Source of the DNA: Elusimicrobiota bacterium
Lineage (GTDB): Bacteria > Elusimicrobiota > Endomicrobiia > CG1-02-37-114 > XYA2-FULL-39-19
Assembly: GCA_018816525.1 (NCBI GenBank)
Contig: JAHIVV010000001.1
Coordinates: 1-41,592 of the forward strand
Reading direction: 5' to 3'
Length of the DNA: 41,592 bases
A program made the translations under genes and the position numbers. Below are positions 18,315-27,055 of the stretch, in pieces (positions within the stretch are counted from its first letter, which is position 1; each line of letters begins with the position of its first letter). Below the pieces are notes generated by a model that worked only from the letters and a program-made list of their open reading frames with translations, ran no database searches and was not told the origin of the DNA.

Positions 18315-18348
18315 AAAAACCATCTTGGATTATATCCGGATGGTTTTT
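18315..18348 (+). terminator. Intrinsic terminator after the cold-shock gene
   Basis: Arms AAAAACCATC (18315-18324) and GATGGTTTTT (18339-18348) pair perfectly over 10 bp. An inner GGAT/ATCC stem extends the hairpin, and the 3' arm ends in TTTTT. The A-rich 5' arm would let it work in both directions, although the opposing operon ends at 18462. The rest of the 173-bp gap shows only weak AT-rich hairpins (for example 18401-18414). Confidence 0.85.
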
Positions 18349-18461
18349 GTTTGCCCTGATGGTAGACTGCCCTGCAGTGAAACTGTCCACTTAAGGTAAA
18401 ACTATACAAATAGTAAAAAAAGGATTGAAGAAGCCCTGGCTTTAAGGTATAAAAAAGTTCC

Positions 18462-19370
18462 TTAAAAAACAGTGAGTTCTTTTATTTCTTTATATCTTTT
18501 TTGGATATCTTTTTGGGAAATTTTGCAGAGTTTATCCAGGCTGAAACCCTGGCAGCAGAAAGAACCCATGACAGTTCCGTAAATCATTGCCTGCCTGACA
18601 GTTTTATCATCCAGCTTGCCTTTTTTTGCCAAATATCCAAAAAATCCGCCGGCAAAACTGTCTCCGGCTCCAGTAGGGTCGCAAACACTTTCCAGTAAAT
18701 ATGCAGGCGCGCTAAAAACCGTAGTTTTACTGAAGTAGAGAGCACCGTATTCACCTTGCTTAATAACCACTGCTTTGGGGCCGTGGGCTAAAATAATATT
18801 TGCCGCTTTAACCAGATTGTGTTCCTGGGCAAATTGCCTGGCTTCAGACTCGTTAATAAGGAGGATATCCGCTTTTTTAAGGACTTTTATAAGAGATTCC
18901 TTCTTTATATCTATCCACAAATTCATTGTATCCAAAGCTATAAGCTTTGGCCTTTTTCTGCGGCTTACTTTATCCAGCACGTCATACTGTAAGTCCGGGT
19001 CAATATTTGCTAAAAATAAATAAGGAATATCCTGGTAACTTTCAGGGATTTTCGGCGAAAATTTCTCAAACACATTCAGGCAGGTGCTTAGGGTGCGCCT
19101 GTTGTTCATATTCGTTTCGTAAACCCCAGCCCATCTGAAAGTTTTTCCTTCCATTTTTTCCAGGCCGGTGGTATCTATCTTGTGTTTTTTTAAAAGATCA
19201 ACATGTTTTGCTGGGAAATCCGTTCCTACTGCAGCAACAAGTTTCACGGGCGTAAAGGAACTTGCCGAAACACCAAAATAGGTGGCTGACCCGCCTAAAG
19301 CATCTTCAACTTTACCAAAAGGTGTTTCAACACTATCAAGCGCAACAGAACCTACAACGAGAATGGCCAC
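18462..19370 (-). CDS. PfkB-family sugar/nucleoside kinase
   Basis: A ribokinase-like kinase of 302 aa with the N-terminal VVGSVALDSVETPFG, the glycine pair GGSATYFGVSAS and the C-terminal signature DPTGAGDSFAGGFFGYLA, including the catalytic Asp. The substrate is not evident. It follows mtnP in the same operon, so a sugar or nucleoside arising from methylthioadenosine salvage is a reasonable guess. An open frame reaches ATG 19442 inside mtnP, but GTG 19370 has an AAGGGGGG Shine-Dalgarno 5 nt upstream and gives the normal family N-terminus. It is the last gene of the 13-gene operon. Confidence 0.85.
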   Translation of the reverse strand: MAILVVGSVALDSVETPFGKVEDALGGSATYFGVSASSFTPVKLVAAVGTDFPAKHVDLLKKHKIDTTGLEKMEGKTFRWAGVYETNMNNRRTLSTCLNVFEKFSPKIPESYQDIPYLFLANIDPDLQYDVLDKVSRRKRPKLIALDTMNLWIDIKKESLIKVLKKADILLINESEARQFAQEHNLVKAANIILAHGPKAVVIKQGEYGALYFSKTTVFSAPAYLLESVCDPTGAGDSFAGGFFGYLAKKGKLDDKTVRQAMIYGTVMGSFCCQGFSLDKLCKISQKDIQKRYKEIKELTVF

Positions 19371-19422
19371 TTTTACCCCCCTTAATACCCCATTCTGCCT
19401 GCTAGGAAAGGCCTGGGGTATA

Positions 19423-20298
19423 TTATCTCCAATATTTGCCAATAAGCAAATCCAATTTTTTTACTGTAGCCTTATTAGCTTTTTCTTTACTTGTGAAAAT
19501 AGCATATTTCAAAGTTGAAGAGCATTTGCATATTCTTTCTTTTAAAGGAATCCTGGGAATAAGAATTTTGAGCATATTTTTTACATTATTCACATTCGCG
19601 TTCAAATTTCCAATAACCATATCACTGCTTACTTCCTCCCCTTCCTTCCAAACATCATAGTCCGTCACTGCCGCAACCGTTACGTAACACATTTCTGCTT
19701 CCCGGGCAAGTTTTGCTTCAGGCAGCGCAGTCATACCGACCACACTAAACTCAAGTTTGCGGTTTACTTCAGATTCAGCCTTTGTAGAAAATTGCGGCCC
19801 TTCAATACAAACATAAGTCCCGCCAAAGTGGACATTCGCGCCGGCTTCCTTCAAACAATCGTACGCCAATTTTCTTAAATTTTTGCAGTAGGGTTCGGCA
19901 AATTCTATATGGGCTACAAGACCGTTGCCAAAAAACGTAGGCCTTCTCAGGCGGGTCCTGTCAAATATCTGGTCCGGGATGACAAAGTCCCTGGGTTTTA
20001 GTTCTTCTTTAAGAGAACCGCAGGCAGAAATGCTTATAACATGCTCAACCCCTAAAGATTTCAGCGCATATATATTTGCCTGGGAATTAACTTCAGCGGG
20101 GAGAATTCTATGGCCTTTGCCGTGCCTGGGAAGAAATGCAACCCGGCGGCCCTGTAATGTGCCGAGAACTATTTTATCAGATGGGTTGCCGAACGGCGTC
20201 TTGATAGCTATTTCTTTAACACCTGTTAACCCATCTATGTGATAAACACCGCTCCCGCCAATAATACCAATTTTTACAATCTCTGTTTGTTTTACCAC
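19423..20298 (-). CDS. mtnP: S-methyl-5'-thioadenosine phosphorylase
   Basis: This enzyme cleaves 5'-methylthioadenosine with phosphate to adenine and methylthioribose-1-phosphate, clearing the by-product of polyamine and related synthesis. The family motifs are GGSGVYHIDGL (residues 14-24), PRHGKGHR (57-64), YVCIEGPQFSTKAES and MTALPEAKLAREAEMCY followed by TDYDVW. The TDYD motif favours MTA phosphorylase over purine nucleoside phosphorylase. The start is GTG 20298, behind an AAAGGGGGAA Shine-Dalgarno. It begins 11 bp after the recJ-like gene and precedes the PfkB kinase. Length is 291 aa, slightly longer than usual because of a C-terminal tail. Confidence 0.93.
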   Translation of the reverse strand: MVKQTEIVKIGIIGGSGVYHIDGLTGVKEIAIKTPFGNPSDKIVLGTLQGRRVAFLPRHGKGHRILPAEVNSQANIYALKSLGVEHVISISACGSLKEELKPRDFVIPDQIFDRTRLRRPTFFGNGLVAHIEFAEPYCKNLRKLAYDCLKEAGANVHFGGTYVCIEGPQFSTKAESEVNRKLEFSVVGMTALPEAKLAREAEMCYVTVAAVTDYDVWKEGEEVSSDMVIGNLNANVNNVKNMLKILIPRIPLKERICKCSSTLKYAIFTSKEKANKATVKKLDLLIGKYWR

Positions 20299-20309
20299 AC
20301 TTCCCCCTT

Positions 20310-22478
20310 TTACAATACTGGTTTAATATCCAATAATTGCAACTGCACATTTTCCCTGTTTTGCCAGCGGTTTATTTCCAATTGCGCCACCGCATCAATA
20401 TATTTTGAAACGCTGAATACTATCGAAGACAAATCCGCTAAATTCCATCCTATTGCATAAAGGTTGTGTCCATTTTCAGACATCTTTAATTTTAAATGGT
20501 TGTTGCCTGTGCCGACTAAAGAATGTTCGTCAACTTTTACGTTATTAATTAAAAATATCGGATACGGATTTTCTATTCCAAAAGGCTCCAGCGCGTTCAA
20601 TTCATTAACGAGTTCCATATTTACTTCCGAAAGTTTTAACTGTGAATCAATTTCCAAAATAGGTTCCAGCATCTCGCTGGTAACTTCCTGGTTAGCAATT
20701 TCAATCATCCTGTTTTTAAACTCTGCTATCTTATCCACCGCTACCGTAAACCCAACCGCCTGGGAATGCCCGCCGAATTTTACGAGTAAATCCCCGCACC
20801 TTTCCAGGGCTTTGTGAATATTAAAACCGCCGATGGACCTGCCTGTTCCCACAGCTTCCTGGCCCTCAATAATAAGCAAAAGAGTCGGCCTGTTATATTG
20901 CCTGACTATCTGGGATGCTACAATTCCCGTAACACCGTGTTCTATCCCGGTACTTGAAACAAAAAAAAGTTTGTCCTTTTCTGTGTCGCACTGTTTTTTC
21001 AGCAGTTCAATAAATTTATCGATATTTTCTGACTGAAGTTCTTTGCGTTCCTGGTTTAACTTTATAATTTCATCAAGTATTTTTTCGGCTTTTGTGACAT
21101 CTTCAGCAATAAGCAGTTCCACCGCTAACTCTGCGCGGCCCAGCCTGCCGCAGGCGTTGAGCAACGGAATTATATTGAACGATATGGACTTCGTGTTTAA
21201 ATCTTCTTTTTTTGAAAACTGCTCTATTAAAAGCTTCAATCCTATCCGGCGTGTTTTTTTAAGCGATTCGATGCCCTGTTTTACTATAATCCTGTTTTCG
21301 CCCACAAGAGGCATCATATCGCTGATAGTTGCAATACTGGCTACATCCAGGTTGTCCTGCAGGAAAAATTTCAGCCGGTTATTTCTGATTTTCTCCAATC
21401 TTTCGAAGACCTGCAGCGTCAAAATAGCATCATCAATGGCATGCCCGGAATGGATTTGTTCAATTCCCAAAGTTCCTGTAAGCGAGCCAAGCCCATAAGA
21501 TTCGAACGGGAAATATTCTCTGGAAAGAGTAAGTGTATCGATGACAGAATTATCAAACTCGCGGTTATAGAACTTTTTAGTTAACTGCCTGATGAACCCT
21601 ATATTAAATTCCGCATTGTGCGTTATTACAGTATTTTCTCCGATAAATCCAAGCAATTTTTCTGACGCGGATTCAATATCGCAGCAATCCGCGCCTGTGC
21701 CGACAAATATTTGCAATTTTTCCCGGATAACAAAATCCTTTATTTTTAAAACACCGATTTCCGAAATATTATCAAAAACCGGATGAAACCCTGTAGTTTC
21801 TATGTCCAGCACAAACATTTCCTTGTCATAATATTTGTCGTAAGACATTAACAATCCTTCGGTAAACTTTAAAGCCACAGAACAGCCTGAGAGGTCATTG
21901 AAATTATATTTACTGTCTTTTCTTTTCGGGTCTATGAGCGCTACTGCTTCCAGGGGCATATTTTTAGGGGGCTCATGATGATCGGTAACTATCACTTCTG
22001 CGCCTTTGGATTTAGCATAAGCAATTTCCTCAGAGTTTGTAATGCCGCAGTCTACCGTGATAATAAGAGTCACACCCTGTTCAATATATTTATCTATAAC
22101 GCTCTTATGCATGCCGTATCCTTCAGTAGAAGGAATGTACCACAACGGCGTTACCCCAAGAAGTTTTAAAGTGCTGTAAACCACCGTTACGGAAGAGACC
22201 CCATCCAGGTCCCTGTCGCCATAAACCAGTATTTTTTCTTTATTGTCGACCGCGCGGCGGGTTCTCTTAACCGCAGTCTCCATATCAGGAAGCAAATAAG
22301 GATTATTTAAATCGTAAAATGAAAGGTTCATGAACATATTCGCAGCTTTAATGCTCTTAACACCCCTGTTTACCAAAACTGTGGCTACGGTTCTCGAGAT
22401 GTTAAGCCCCTGAGAAATTTCATTCACCAGATTTTCATTTTTTGTTTTAACAATCCATTTTTTTGGAATAATAGCCAT
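20310..22478 (-). CDS. recJ: RecJ-type DHH exonuclease with an inserted DnaQ-like (DEDDh) domain
   Basis: A single-strand-specific 5'-3' exonuclease family protein (722 aa; RecJ is typically about 570). DHH motifs: GDRDLDG (87-93), VDCGI (142-146), TDHHEPP (165-171), LSGCSVALKF (196-205). The DHH domain is interrupted at about 218-365 by a DnaQ-like fold: MFVLDIETTG (ExoI, D225/E227), HNAEFNIGF (ExoII, 287-295) and GHAIDDA (ExoIII, 345-351). RecJ then resumes with LDVASIATISDMMPLVGENR and the DHHA1 motif GGHSQAVGF. In ExoII the usual Asp is Asn292. In ExoIII the catalytic His of HRALDDA is displaced by one residue, so the insert may be catalytically dead. It follows the DnaA-like gene by 4 bp. 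Confidence 0.92.
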   Translation of the reverse strand: MAIIPKKWIVKTKNENLVNEISQGLNISRTVATVLVNRGVKSIKAANMFMNLSFYDLNNPYLLPDMETAVKRTRRAVDNKEKILVYGDRDLDGVSSVTVVYSTLKLLGVTPLWYIPSTEGYGMHKSVIDKYIEQGVTLIITVDCGITNSEEIAYAKSKGAEVIVTDHHEPPKNMPLEAVALIDPKRKDSKYNFNDLSGCSVALKFTEGLLMSYDKYYDKEMFVLDIETTGFHPVFDNISEIGVLKIKDFVIREKLQIFVGTGADCCDIESASEKLLGFIGENTVITHNAEFNIGFIRQLTKKFYNREFDNSVIDTLTLSREYFPFESYGLGSLTGTLGIEQIHSGHAIDDAILTLQVFERLEKIRNNRLKFFLQDNLDVASIATISDMMPLVGENRIIVKQGIESLKKTRRIGLKLLIEQFSKKEDLNTKSISFNIIPLLNACGRLGRAELAVELLIAEDVTKAEKILDEIIKLNQERKELQSENIDKFIELLKKQCDTEKDKLFFVSSTGIEHGVTGIVASQIVRQYNRPTLLLIIEGQEAVGTGRSIGGFNIHKALERCGDLLVKFGGHSQAVGFTVAVDKIAEFKNRMIEIANQEVTSEMLEPILEIDSQLKLSEVNMELVNELNALEPFGIENPYPIFLINNVKVDEHSLVGTGNNHLKLKMSENGHNLYAIGWNLADLSSIVFSVSKYIDAVAQLEINRWQNRENVQLQLLDIKPVL

Positions 22479-22482
22479 ACAA

Positions 22483-24156
22483 CTATCCTGCAGTATCTTT
22501 GTGTTTTGTTAAAGTTATATCCAGGGCCAGGTTAAGATACCTGTAATCTTTATTTAATTCGTCCCAGGAAATATACTGCAAAGATATTTTTTCGCTTTCC
22601 ATAAAGCTTGAAATTGAAGTCATAAATTCATCATTTGATATACAGGAATCAGGAGGCGGCCCGACTACTATAGCTATATTAGCTTTATTTGTTTTACAGA
22701 GTTCCGTGAACATATTGTAATTTATTTTTATCTGCAGATTATACATCCTGTCAAAAATACTTTCCAGCCTGAATTTAAGGTTATGTTTTTTAATGACGTC
22801 CCGGAATTTCTCTTTTGTTTTATTAAGATCCTGTTCTTTACCTTCAGGATAAAAGAAGACTACATCTACGGGCCTGAAAGTCTTATCAATTCCCTCAACT
22901 GACTGGGAACTCACAGGCTGGCTTGGAGCCTGGACAGGTACTTCAACGTGTTGTTGCACAGGCGCCTGAACAGGATGTTGAAAAACGGGCGGAGGCACAA
23001 CAGGAATCACTGGAACTGCGGGTTCTGACGGGGCCGGGGAAGGCGGAAGATATTCATCCATATATTCTGCCGGCATCAAATCTTTCATTAACGATTTAAC
23101 CATTTCCATATCGACGTTCTGTTTGGTTATGGACGCATAAGCATTTATTCTTTTTAAAAAACCCTCAAGTTCCCTTATATCTGATTTTAATTTCGATGCC
23201 ACATATAACAACATATTATCGTCGAGCTTCACATGCTCGAACTCGCCTTTTCTTTTTAAAATAGCTACGCGAGTTTCCAGCGTGGGTGATTTAATATCCG
23301 CAATAAGGCCCCACTCAAACCTTGACCTTAAACGGTCTGCAAGTGTATTTAAAAGTTTTGGAGGGCGGTCGCTGGTAAGCACAATCTGTTTATTATGCTG
23401 GTGCAAAATATTGAACGTGTGAAAAAATTCATCCTGAGTAGATTCTGATTCTGCTAAGAATTGTACGTCATCGACAAGCAGCAAATCTACCTGCCTGTAC
23501 CTGTCCCGAAACTGCTGCAAGGTCCCGCGGCCTACAGAATCTATAACTTCGCTTACAAATTTTTCTGAAGTTACATAAAATATTCTTAAATCAGGAAACT
23601 TTTTTCCCACATAATGACCGATAGCCTGCATTAGATGCGTTTTGCCCAGTCCTACACCGCCATAAATAAACAAAGGATTATAAACTTTCCCATGATTTTC
23701 TGCCACAGCCAAAGCAGCAGCGTGGGTGAACATGTTATTTGAACCTACGACAAATTCTTCAAAAGTATACCTTGGATTTAAATAAAGTTCCCAAAATTCT
23801 TCTTTTTCTGTTTTTTCTGAGTTGGACGAAGTCCCAAATCCGCTACCATTTGGATTTGGGGCAGAGTTAGACGCCGCGGGGGCTGATGGCTCTGGTTTTG
23901 GGATAGGTGCCTGCGTTGTTTTCCCTGATTTTTTAGCGAGAATATTATTTAAGCTTTCAATTTTTGTTTCATTGAGACCATATATGTATAATCCCCAACT
24001 GTACCCGTCACTGAAGGCGGCAAAAGGGCTGTCGCTGTCAACTTTTAATTCAGTCAGCAATGCCGGCAGCTCGTGCTCTTCAATTTTAAGCTTTAATCTA
24101 TATCTATTCTGGTCCTTGTCACTGGGCGAATGCACCAGTTCCCATTTTTCAAGCAT
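22483..24156 (-). CDS. DnaA-like AAA+ ATPase lacking DNA-binding domain IV, with a novel C-terminal domain
   Basis: Residues 126-345 are a full DnaA-type AAA+ domain: [15 protein letters not shown], Walker [10 protein letters not shown] (166-174), Walker [10 protein letters not shown] (225-233), sensor 1 VLTSDRPP, the arginine-finger box LADRLRSRF and sensor 2 DIRELEG. Residues 1-75 do not resemble DnaA domain I. After the AAA+ lid comes a Pro/Val/Gln-rich linker (about 369-425), where domain IV with its helix-turn-helix and GGRDHSTV should be. The C-terminus (about 428-555) is an alpha/beta domain starting [12 protein letters not shown] that resembles the C-terminus of the preceding gene product. 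It is therefore not the replication initiator. An Hda-like regulator or an AAA+ partner of the upstream pilT are possibilities. Its place 4-27 bp from its neighbours indicates co-expression. Confidence 0.85.
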   Translation of the reverse strand: MLEKWELVHSPSDKDQNRYRLKLKIEEHELPALLTELKVDSDSPFAAFSDGYSWGLYIYGLNETKIESLNNILAKKSGKTTQAPIPKPEPSAPAASNSAPNPNGSGFGTSSNSEKTEKEEFWELYLNPRYTFEEFVVGSNNMFTHAAALAVAENHGKVYNPLFIYGGVGLGKTHLMQAIGHYVGKKFPDLRIFYVTSEKFVSEVIDSVGRGTLQQFRDRYRQVDLLLVDDVQFLAESESTQDEFFHTFNILHQHNKQIVLTSDRPPKLLNTLADRLRSRFEWGLIADIKSPTLETRVAILKRKGEFEHVKLDDNMLLYVASKLKSDIRELEGFLKRINAYASITKQNVDMEMVKSLMKDLMPAEYMDEYLPPSPAPSEPAVPVIPVVPPPVFQHPVQAPVQQHVEVPVQAPSQPVSSQSVEGIDKTFRPVDVVFFYPEGKEQDLNKTKEKFRDVIKKHNLKFRLESIFDRMYNLQIKINYNMFTELCKTNKANIAIVVGPPPDSCISNDEFMTSISSFMESEKISLQYISWDELNKDYRYLNLALDITLTKHKDTAG

Positions 24157-24171
24157 ACATTAAATCCTTCA

Positions 24172-24924
24172 TTATTCCTTGTGAAGTATCAATTCTATGA
24201 CTAAATCTACATAGGTTAATTTGCGGTTTATATGCACCGCAGGAATGCTGTAAAAAAATATCCCTGCGCCCAATATTTTATTTTTTATTTCTGCCGGGTC
24301 ATAGCCTTCGGGATGAACCATGAAAATAACTTTAACATCTTTTTCCCTGCACTTGCTTATTAAATCTTTCCATTCGGTAGAAAAAACATCTACGCCAAGT
24401 TCAAGCACACTTTCAGGAGTAATCGGTTTTTTACTGGTTTTTTTAAAGACATCAACTAGGTTACTAATAAACGCTTCTTTCAAATCTTCCTTACCTATCG
24501 GGTAGAAACATGCAAATTTAAGCATGCCTTCCTGTATTTTGGGAAGAGGGGTTTGTTTTGGCAACTCTACAACAACACCCTCAGCTTTAGATTTGATAAT
24601 TTGCGGAGCCTGGGCGATAGCAACATCATCAACAGACGGCGCAGGTTCCCTGAAAATCGGTTTAAAAGAACTCCCACCAGCTGTTGGGGCTGCCGGCTTT
24701 GCAGGCGTAATTCTTTGTATGGAAATTGTTTTTTGAGTTTCTTGTTTTAGTGCAGGGTCCGGGGCGGAAACAGGAACTTTTGTATTAGGGTAAAATAAAG
24801 AACCAACCTCTCCGAGTTTTTTTTCTATTTTTTCAACTACCTGTTCCTTTTCTTCCTTGGTCAGGCCGCCTAAAACTTTTTTTAGTTCAGATAAAACATT
24901 CTGCAAATTTTCTTTGTCGTCCAT
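24172..24924 (-). CDS. Unknown protein sharing its C-terminal domain with the DnaA-like neighbour
   Basis: Not a family I can name. Residues 1-40 form a charged amphipathic helix (ELKKVLGGLTKEEKEQVVEKI). Residues 45-130 are a Pro/Ala-rich low-complexity linker. Residues 134-250 are an alpha/beta domain beginning LKFACFYPIGKEDLKE and ending TYVDLVIELILHKE. The DnaA-like protein carries [17 protein letters not shown] at the matching place and ends [15 protein letters not shown]. The order of hydrophobic strands between (FMVHPEG here, IVVGPPP there) also agrees. The genes are 15 bp apart, and pilT ends 27 bp upstream. Likely cytoplasmic, with no signal peptide or membrane segment. Interaction with the DnaA-like protein through paired domains is my inference. 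Confidence 0.7.
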   Translation of the reverse strand: MDDKENLQNVLSELKKVLGGLTKEEKEQVVEKIEKKLGEVGSLFYPNTKVPVSAPDPALKQETQKTISIQRITPAKPAAPTAGGSSFKPIFREPAPSVDDVAIAQAPQIIKSKAEGVVVELPKQTPLPKIQEGMLKFACFYPIGKEDLKEAFISNLVDVFKKTSKKPITPESVLELGVDVFSTEWKDLISKCREKDVKVIFMVHPEGYDPAEIKNKILGAGIFFYSIPAVHINRKLTYVDLVIELILHKE

Positions 24925-24951
24925 AATCTATCCCCGTTTTATCCGGCAGAA

Positions 24952-26034
24952 TCACATCATTTCCTGGAACATACCTTTCAACTTCAATTGCAGGTCTTCC
25001 GGGTTTGTGGCCTTATCAAGGGCTTCTTCAAGTTTAATTTTTTTCTCTATATACAATCTGTTTAAATCCTGGTCAAAAGTGTGCATCCCATAATATTCAC
25101 CCTGTTCCATGGCTTTATAAATTTCCGGGGTTTTATTTTCCAAAATCATTTTTCTTACTAAAGATGTGCCGATAAGAATTTCAGTTGCCGGGACCCTGCC
25201 TTTGCCATCAGCTGAAACGCAAAGCCGCTGGGCGACAATACCTTTTAAGACATTTGACAATTGGATTCTGGCCTGATGCTGCTGGTGTTCCGGGTAAGTA
25301 TCTATAATACGGTCTATTGTTTGAACTGCGTCGATAGTATGGATTGTTGACAAAACCAGATGGCCGGTTTCTGCGGCAGTGATGCCTGAAGTTATTGCTT
25401 CGTATTCTCTCATTTCGCCTATGACAACAATGTCCGGATCCTGCCTCAAAACATATTTCAAGGCATTCTTGAATGATTTCGTATCTAAACCTATTTCCCT
25501 CTGCGAAAGCGAGGATTTTTTGTCTTTATGGTAAAACTCAATAGGGTCCTCGACAGTAATTATATTGTAACTGAAAGTAGCGTTGATATGATCAAGAATT
25601 GAATTCATGGTAGTGGTTTTCCCGGCGCCGGTTACTCCCGTAACAAGAATAAGGCCCCGGGACTGCGCAGCAAGTTTTTTCAAGGTTTCAGGCGGAAGAT
25701 TCAATTCTTCAAAGGTTTTTATTTTTACAGGAACCACCCTTAAAGTAAGGGCCACTGTATTTCTCTGGCGGTAAACATTCACCCTGAATCTTGAAACTCC
25801 TTCAACCGAATAGGACACATCCAGTTCGCTTTCAGTTTCAAATTTTTCTTTTTGTTCCTTATTCAACAATGAATACGCCAATTCTTCAATCTGCTTACCG
25901 GTAAAGACATCAAATTCCGAAGACATTAATTTACCGTAAATGCGGATAAGCGGCGGAGACTCTGATTTAAAATGGATATCGGAAATTCCCGCTTTTACCA
26001 TCAGCTTCAGTAGTTCATTAATATTCATTGCCAT
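24952..26034 (-). CDS. pilT: Type IV pilus retraction ATPase PilT
   Basis: A cytoplasmic hexameric motor for pilus disassembly and twitching. The 360-aa protein starts INELLKLMVKAGISDIHFKSESPP. It has Walker A GVTGAGKTT (133-141), the Asp-box region ITVEDPIEFYHKDKKSSLSQREIG, Walker B DPDIVVIGEMREYEAI and the His box GHLVLSTIHTIDAVQTIDRIID. The C-terminus GMHTFDQDLNRLY with ATNPEDLQLKLKG is of PilT/PilU type. I do not see the canonical AIRNLIRE motif clearly; MILENKTPEIYKAMEQG stands in its place, so a PilU or PilT2 paralogue is possible. A GGAGGG Shine-Dalgarno precedes ATG 26034 by 5 nt. Confidence 0.9.
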   Translation of the reverse strand: MAMNINELLKLMVKAGISDIHFKSESPPLIRIYGKLMSSEFDVFTGKQIEELAYSLLNKEQKEKFETESELDVSYSVEGVSRFRVNVYRQRNTVALTLRVVPVKIKTFEELNLPPETLKKLAAQSRGLILVTGVTGAGKTTTMNSILDHINATFSYNIITVEDPIEFYHKDKKSSLSQREIGLDTKSFKNALKYVLRQDPDIVVIGEMREYEAITSGITAAETGHLVLSTIHTIDAVQTIDRIIDTYPEHQQHQARIQLSNVLKGIVAQRLCVSADGKGRVPATEILIGTSLVRKMILENKTPEIYKAMEQGEYYGMHTFDQDLNRLYIEKKIKLEEALDKATNPEDLQLKLKGMFQEMM

Positions 26035-26048
26035 AGCAGCCCTCCGGC

Positions 26049-26630
26049 TTACTTTTCTTTTTTTCTTCCTGAAAATGAATTTACCAGGTAATTCACAGTG
26101 CTTTCGATAGCTCCCTTGAGTTCAAAACTTTCATAGGAATAGGAGTTGGCCCAAACAATATCATGAGTCTTCGCGTCTACCAATCGCGCGGTAATACCGA
26201 TAGAAGCATTACTGACTATTACTTCCGCTTTATCGTTCAAACCGGAAGCTTTTCCAAGGGAATAAGTATTTGTGCCGCTTATTTCAGCTATTGGCGGCGT
26301 GACAACTACAGTGTTTGCATTATTGCCGTTATTATAAAACAGATACTGCTTCTTCGGGACATACTGGTCAACATTGCCTTCAAGTATTAAATCTACGTCT
26401 CTGTCCGTTGCCGACATTTTTACATTGTATCCGCTGCGCAACAATTGCCTTACAAACTCACCGCTGACAGAAGCGCTTGAATCCCCGCTGAAATTGCCGA
26501 TACCTACTGTTTGAACTTTTGAAAAATCATAACCCGGTTTTATGGCGCTGCGGTTAACAGTTGCGCAGCCGCTTAATAACATCAATAAAAACATAGAGGC
26601 TAGGGCGGACGCAAAAATATTGTTTTTCAT
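26049..26630 (-). CDS. CsgG-like lipoprotein
   Basis: A 193-aa lipoprotein: a hydrophobic signal ends in the lipobox LLSGC (Cys near residue 22). The mature part, KPGYDFSKVQTVGIGNFSGD...GEFVRQLLRSGYNVK, resembles the periplasmic alpha/beta domain of CsgG/LpoB-type proteins. Later it has ITARLVDAKTHDIVWANSYSYE, the typical strand pair of that fold. It lacks the extra segments of the CsgG secretion channel. A periplasmic role in envelope or pilus assembly is possible. It overlaps the TPR gene by 4 bp (ATGA) and is 14 bp before pilT. Confidence 0.8.
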   Translation of the reverse strand: MKNNIFASALASMFLLMLLSGCATVNRSAIKPGYDFSKVQTVGIGNFSGDSSASVSGEFVRQLLRSGYNVKMSATDRDVDLILEGNVDQYVPKKQYLFYNNGNNANTVVVTPPIAEISGTNTYSLGKASGLNDKAEVIVSNASIGITARLVDAKTHDIVWANSYSYESFELKGAIESTVNYLVNSFSGRKKEK

Positions 26631-27055
26631 TGTTTTTTCAGCTGGGTTATATGTTTTGTTGCCAGATTTTTCAATTCCTTTTTATGAGCCAGCAACAAAA
26701 CCTTTTCCCATTGGCTTAGTGCTTCAGGGTTATTCTTTTTCTTTTCATAAAGCATTGCAAGGCTGTAGCGGGCAGGCAGAGAGTCAGGGCTTTCTTTAAC
26801 CACCTGCAAAAGACAATCTTCTGCCAGGTCATATTTTTCTGTCTGCAGGTAAGCAAAAGCAAGAGATAGTTTTTTTTCATTCGAATCAGGCAGCGTCTGA
26901 AGAAACTGAATTGCTTCTTCGTATTTCCCTTGATTGATAAGATCCCGGGATTTATCAACATTCTCATCAGCAAGTATCAGTTTAGGAGAAAGCATCGCGC
27001 AATTCAAAAAAAAGAAGGCGGCTGAAAACAACAATTTATTATTTAATCTGTTCAC
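26627..27055 (-). CDS. Secreted TPR-repeat protein
   Basis: A 142-aa protein with a signal peptide (LLFSAAFFFLNCAMLSPKLILA) and about three TPR-like helical pairs (DLINQGKYEEAIQFLQTL; AFAYLQTEKYDLAEDCLLQVV; AMLYEKKKNNPEALSQWEKVL). It probably acts as a periplasmic scaffold. An open frame begins at ATG 27073 inside rpiB. I choose GTG 27055, because it overlaps the rpiB stop as GTGA and has an AGGAGA Shine-Dalgarno 6 nt upstream. Together with the following lipoprotein and pilT it may form an envelope/pilus subset inside the operon. Confidence 0.8.
   Translation of the reverse strand: MNRLNNKLLFSAAFFFLNCAMLSPKLILADENVDKSRDLINQGKYEEAIQFLQTLPDSNEKKLSLAFAYLQTEKYDLAEDCLLQVVKESPDSLPARYSLAMLYEKKKNNPEALSQWEKVLLLAHKKELKNLATKHITQLKKQ

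Noticed and set aside
18462-19442. PfkB kinase starting at ATG 19442
   Set aside because: This would overlap mtnP by 20 bp and add 24 residues before the family N-terminus. GTG 19370 has a strong Shine-Dalgarno at the right distance.
22483-24156. Annotating this gene as the chromosomal replication initiator dnaA
   Set aside because: The AAA+ core matches, but domain IV with its helix-turn-helix is missing, domain I does not fit, and an unrelated C-terminal domain is present.
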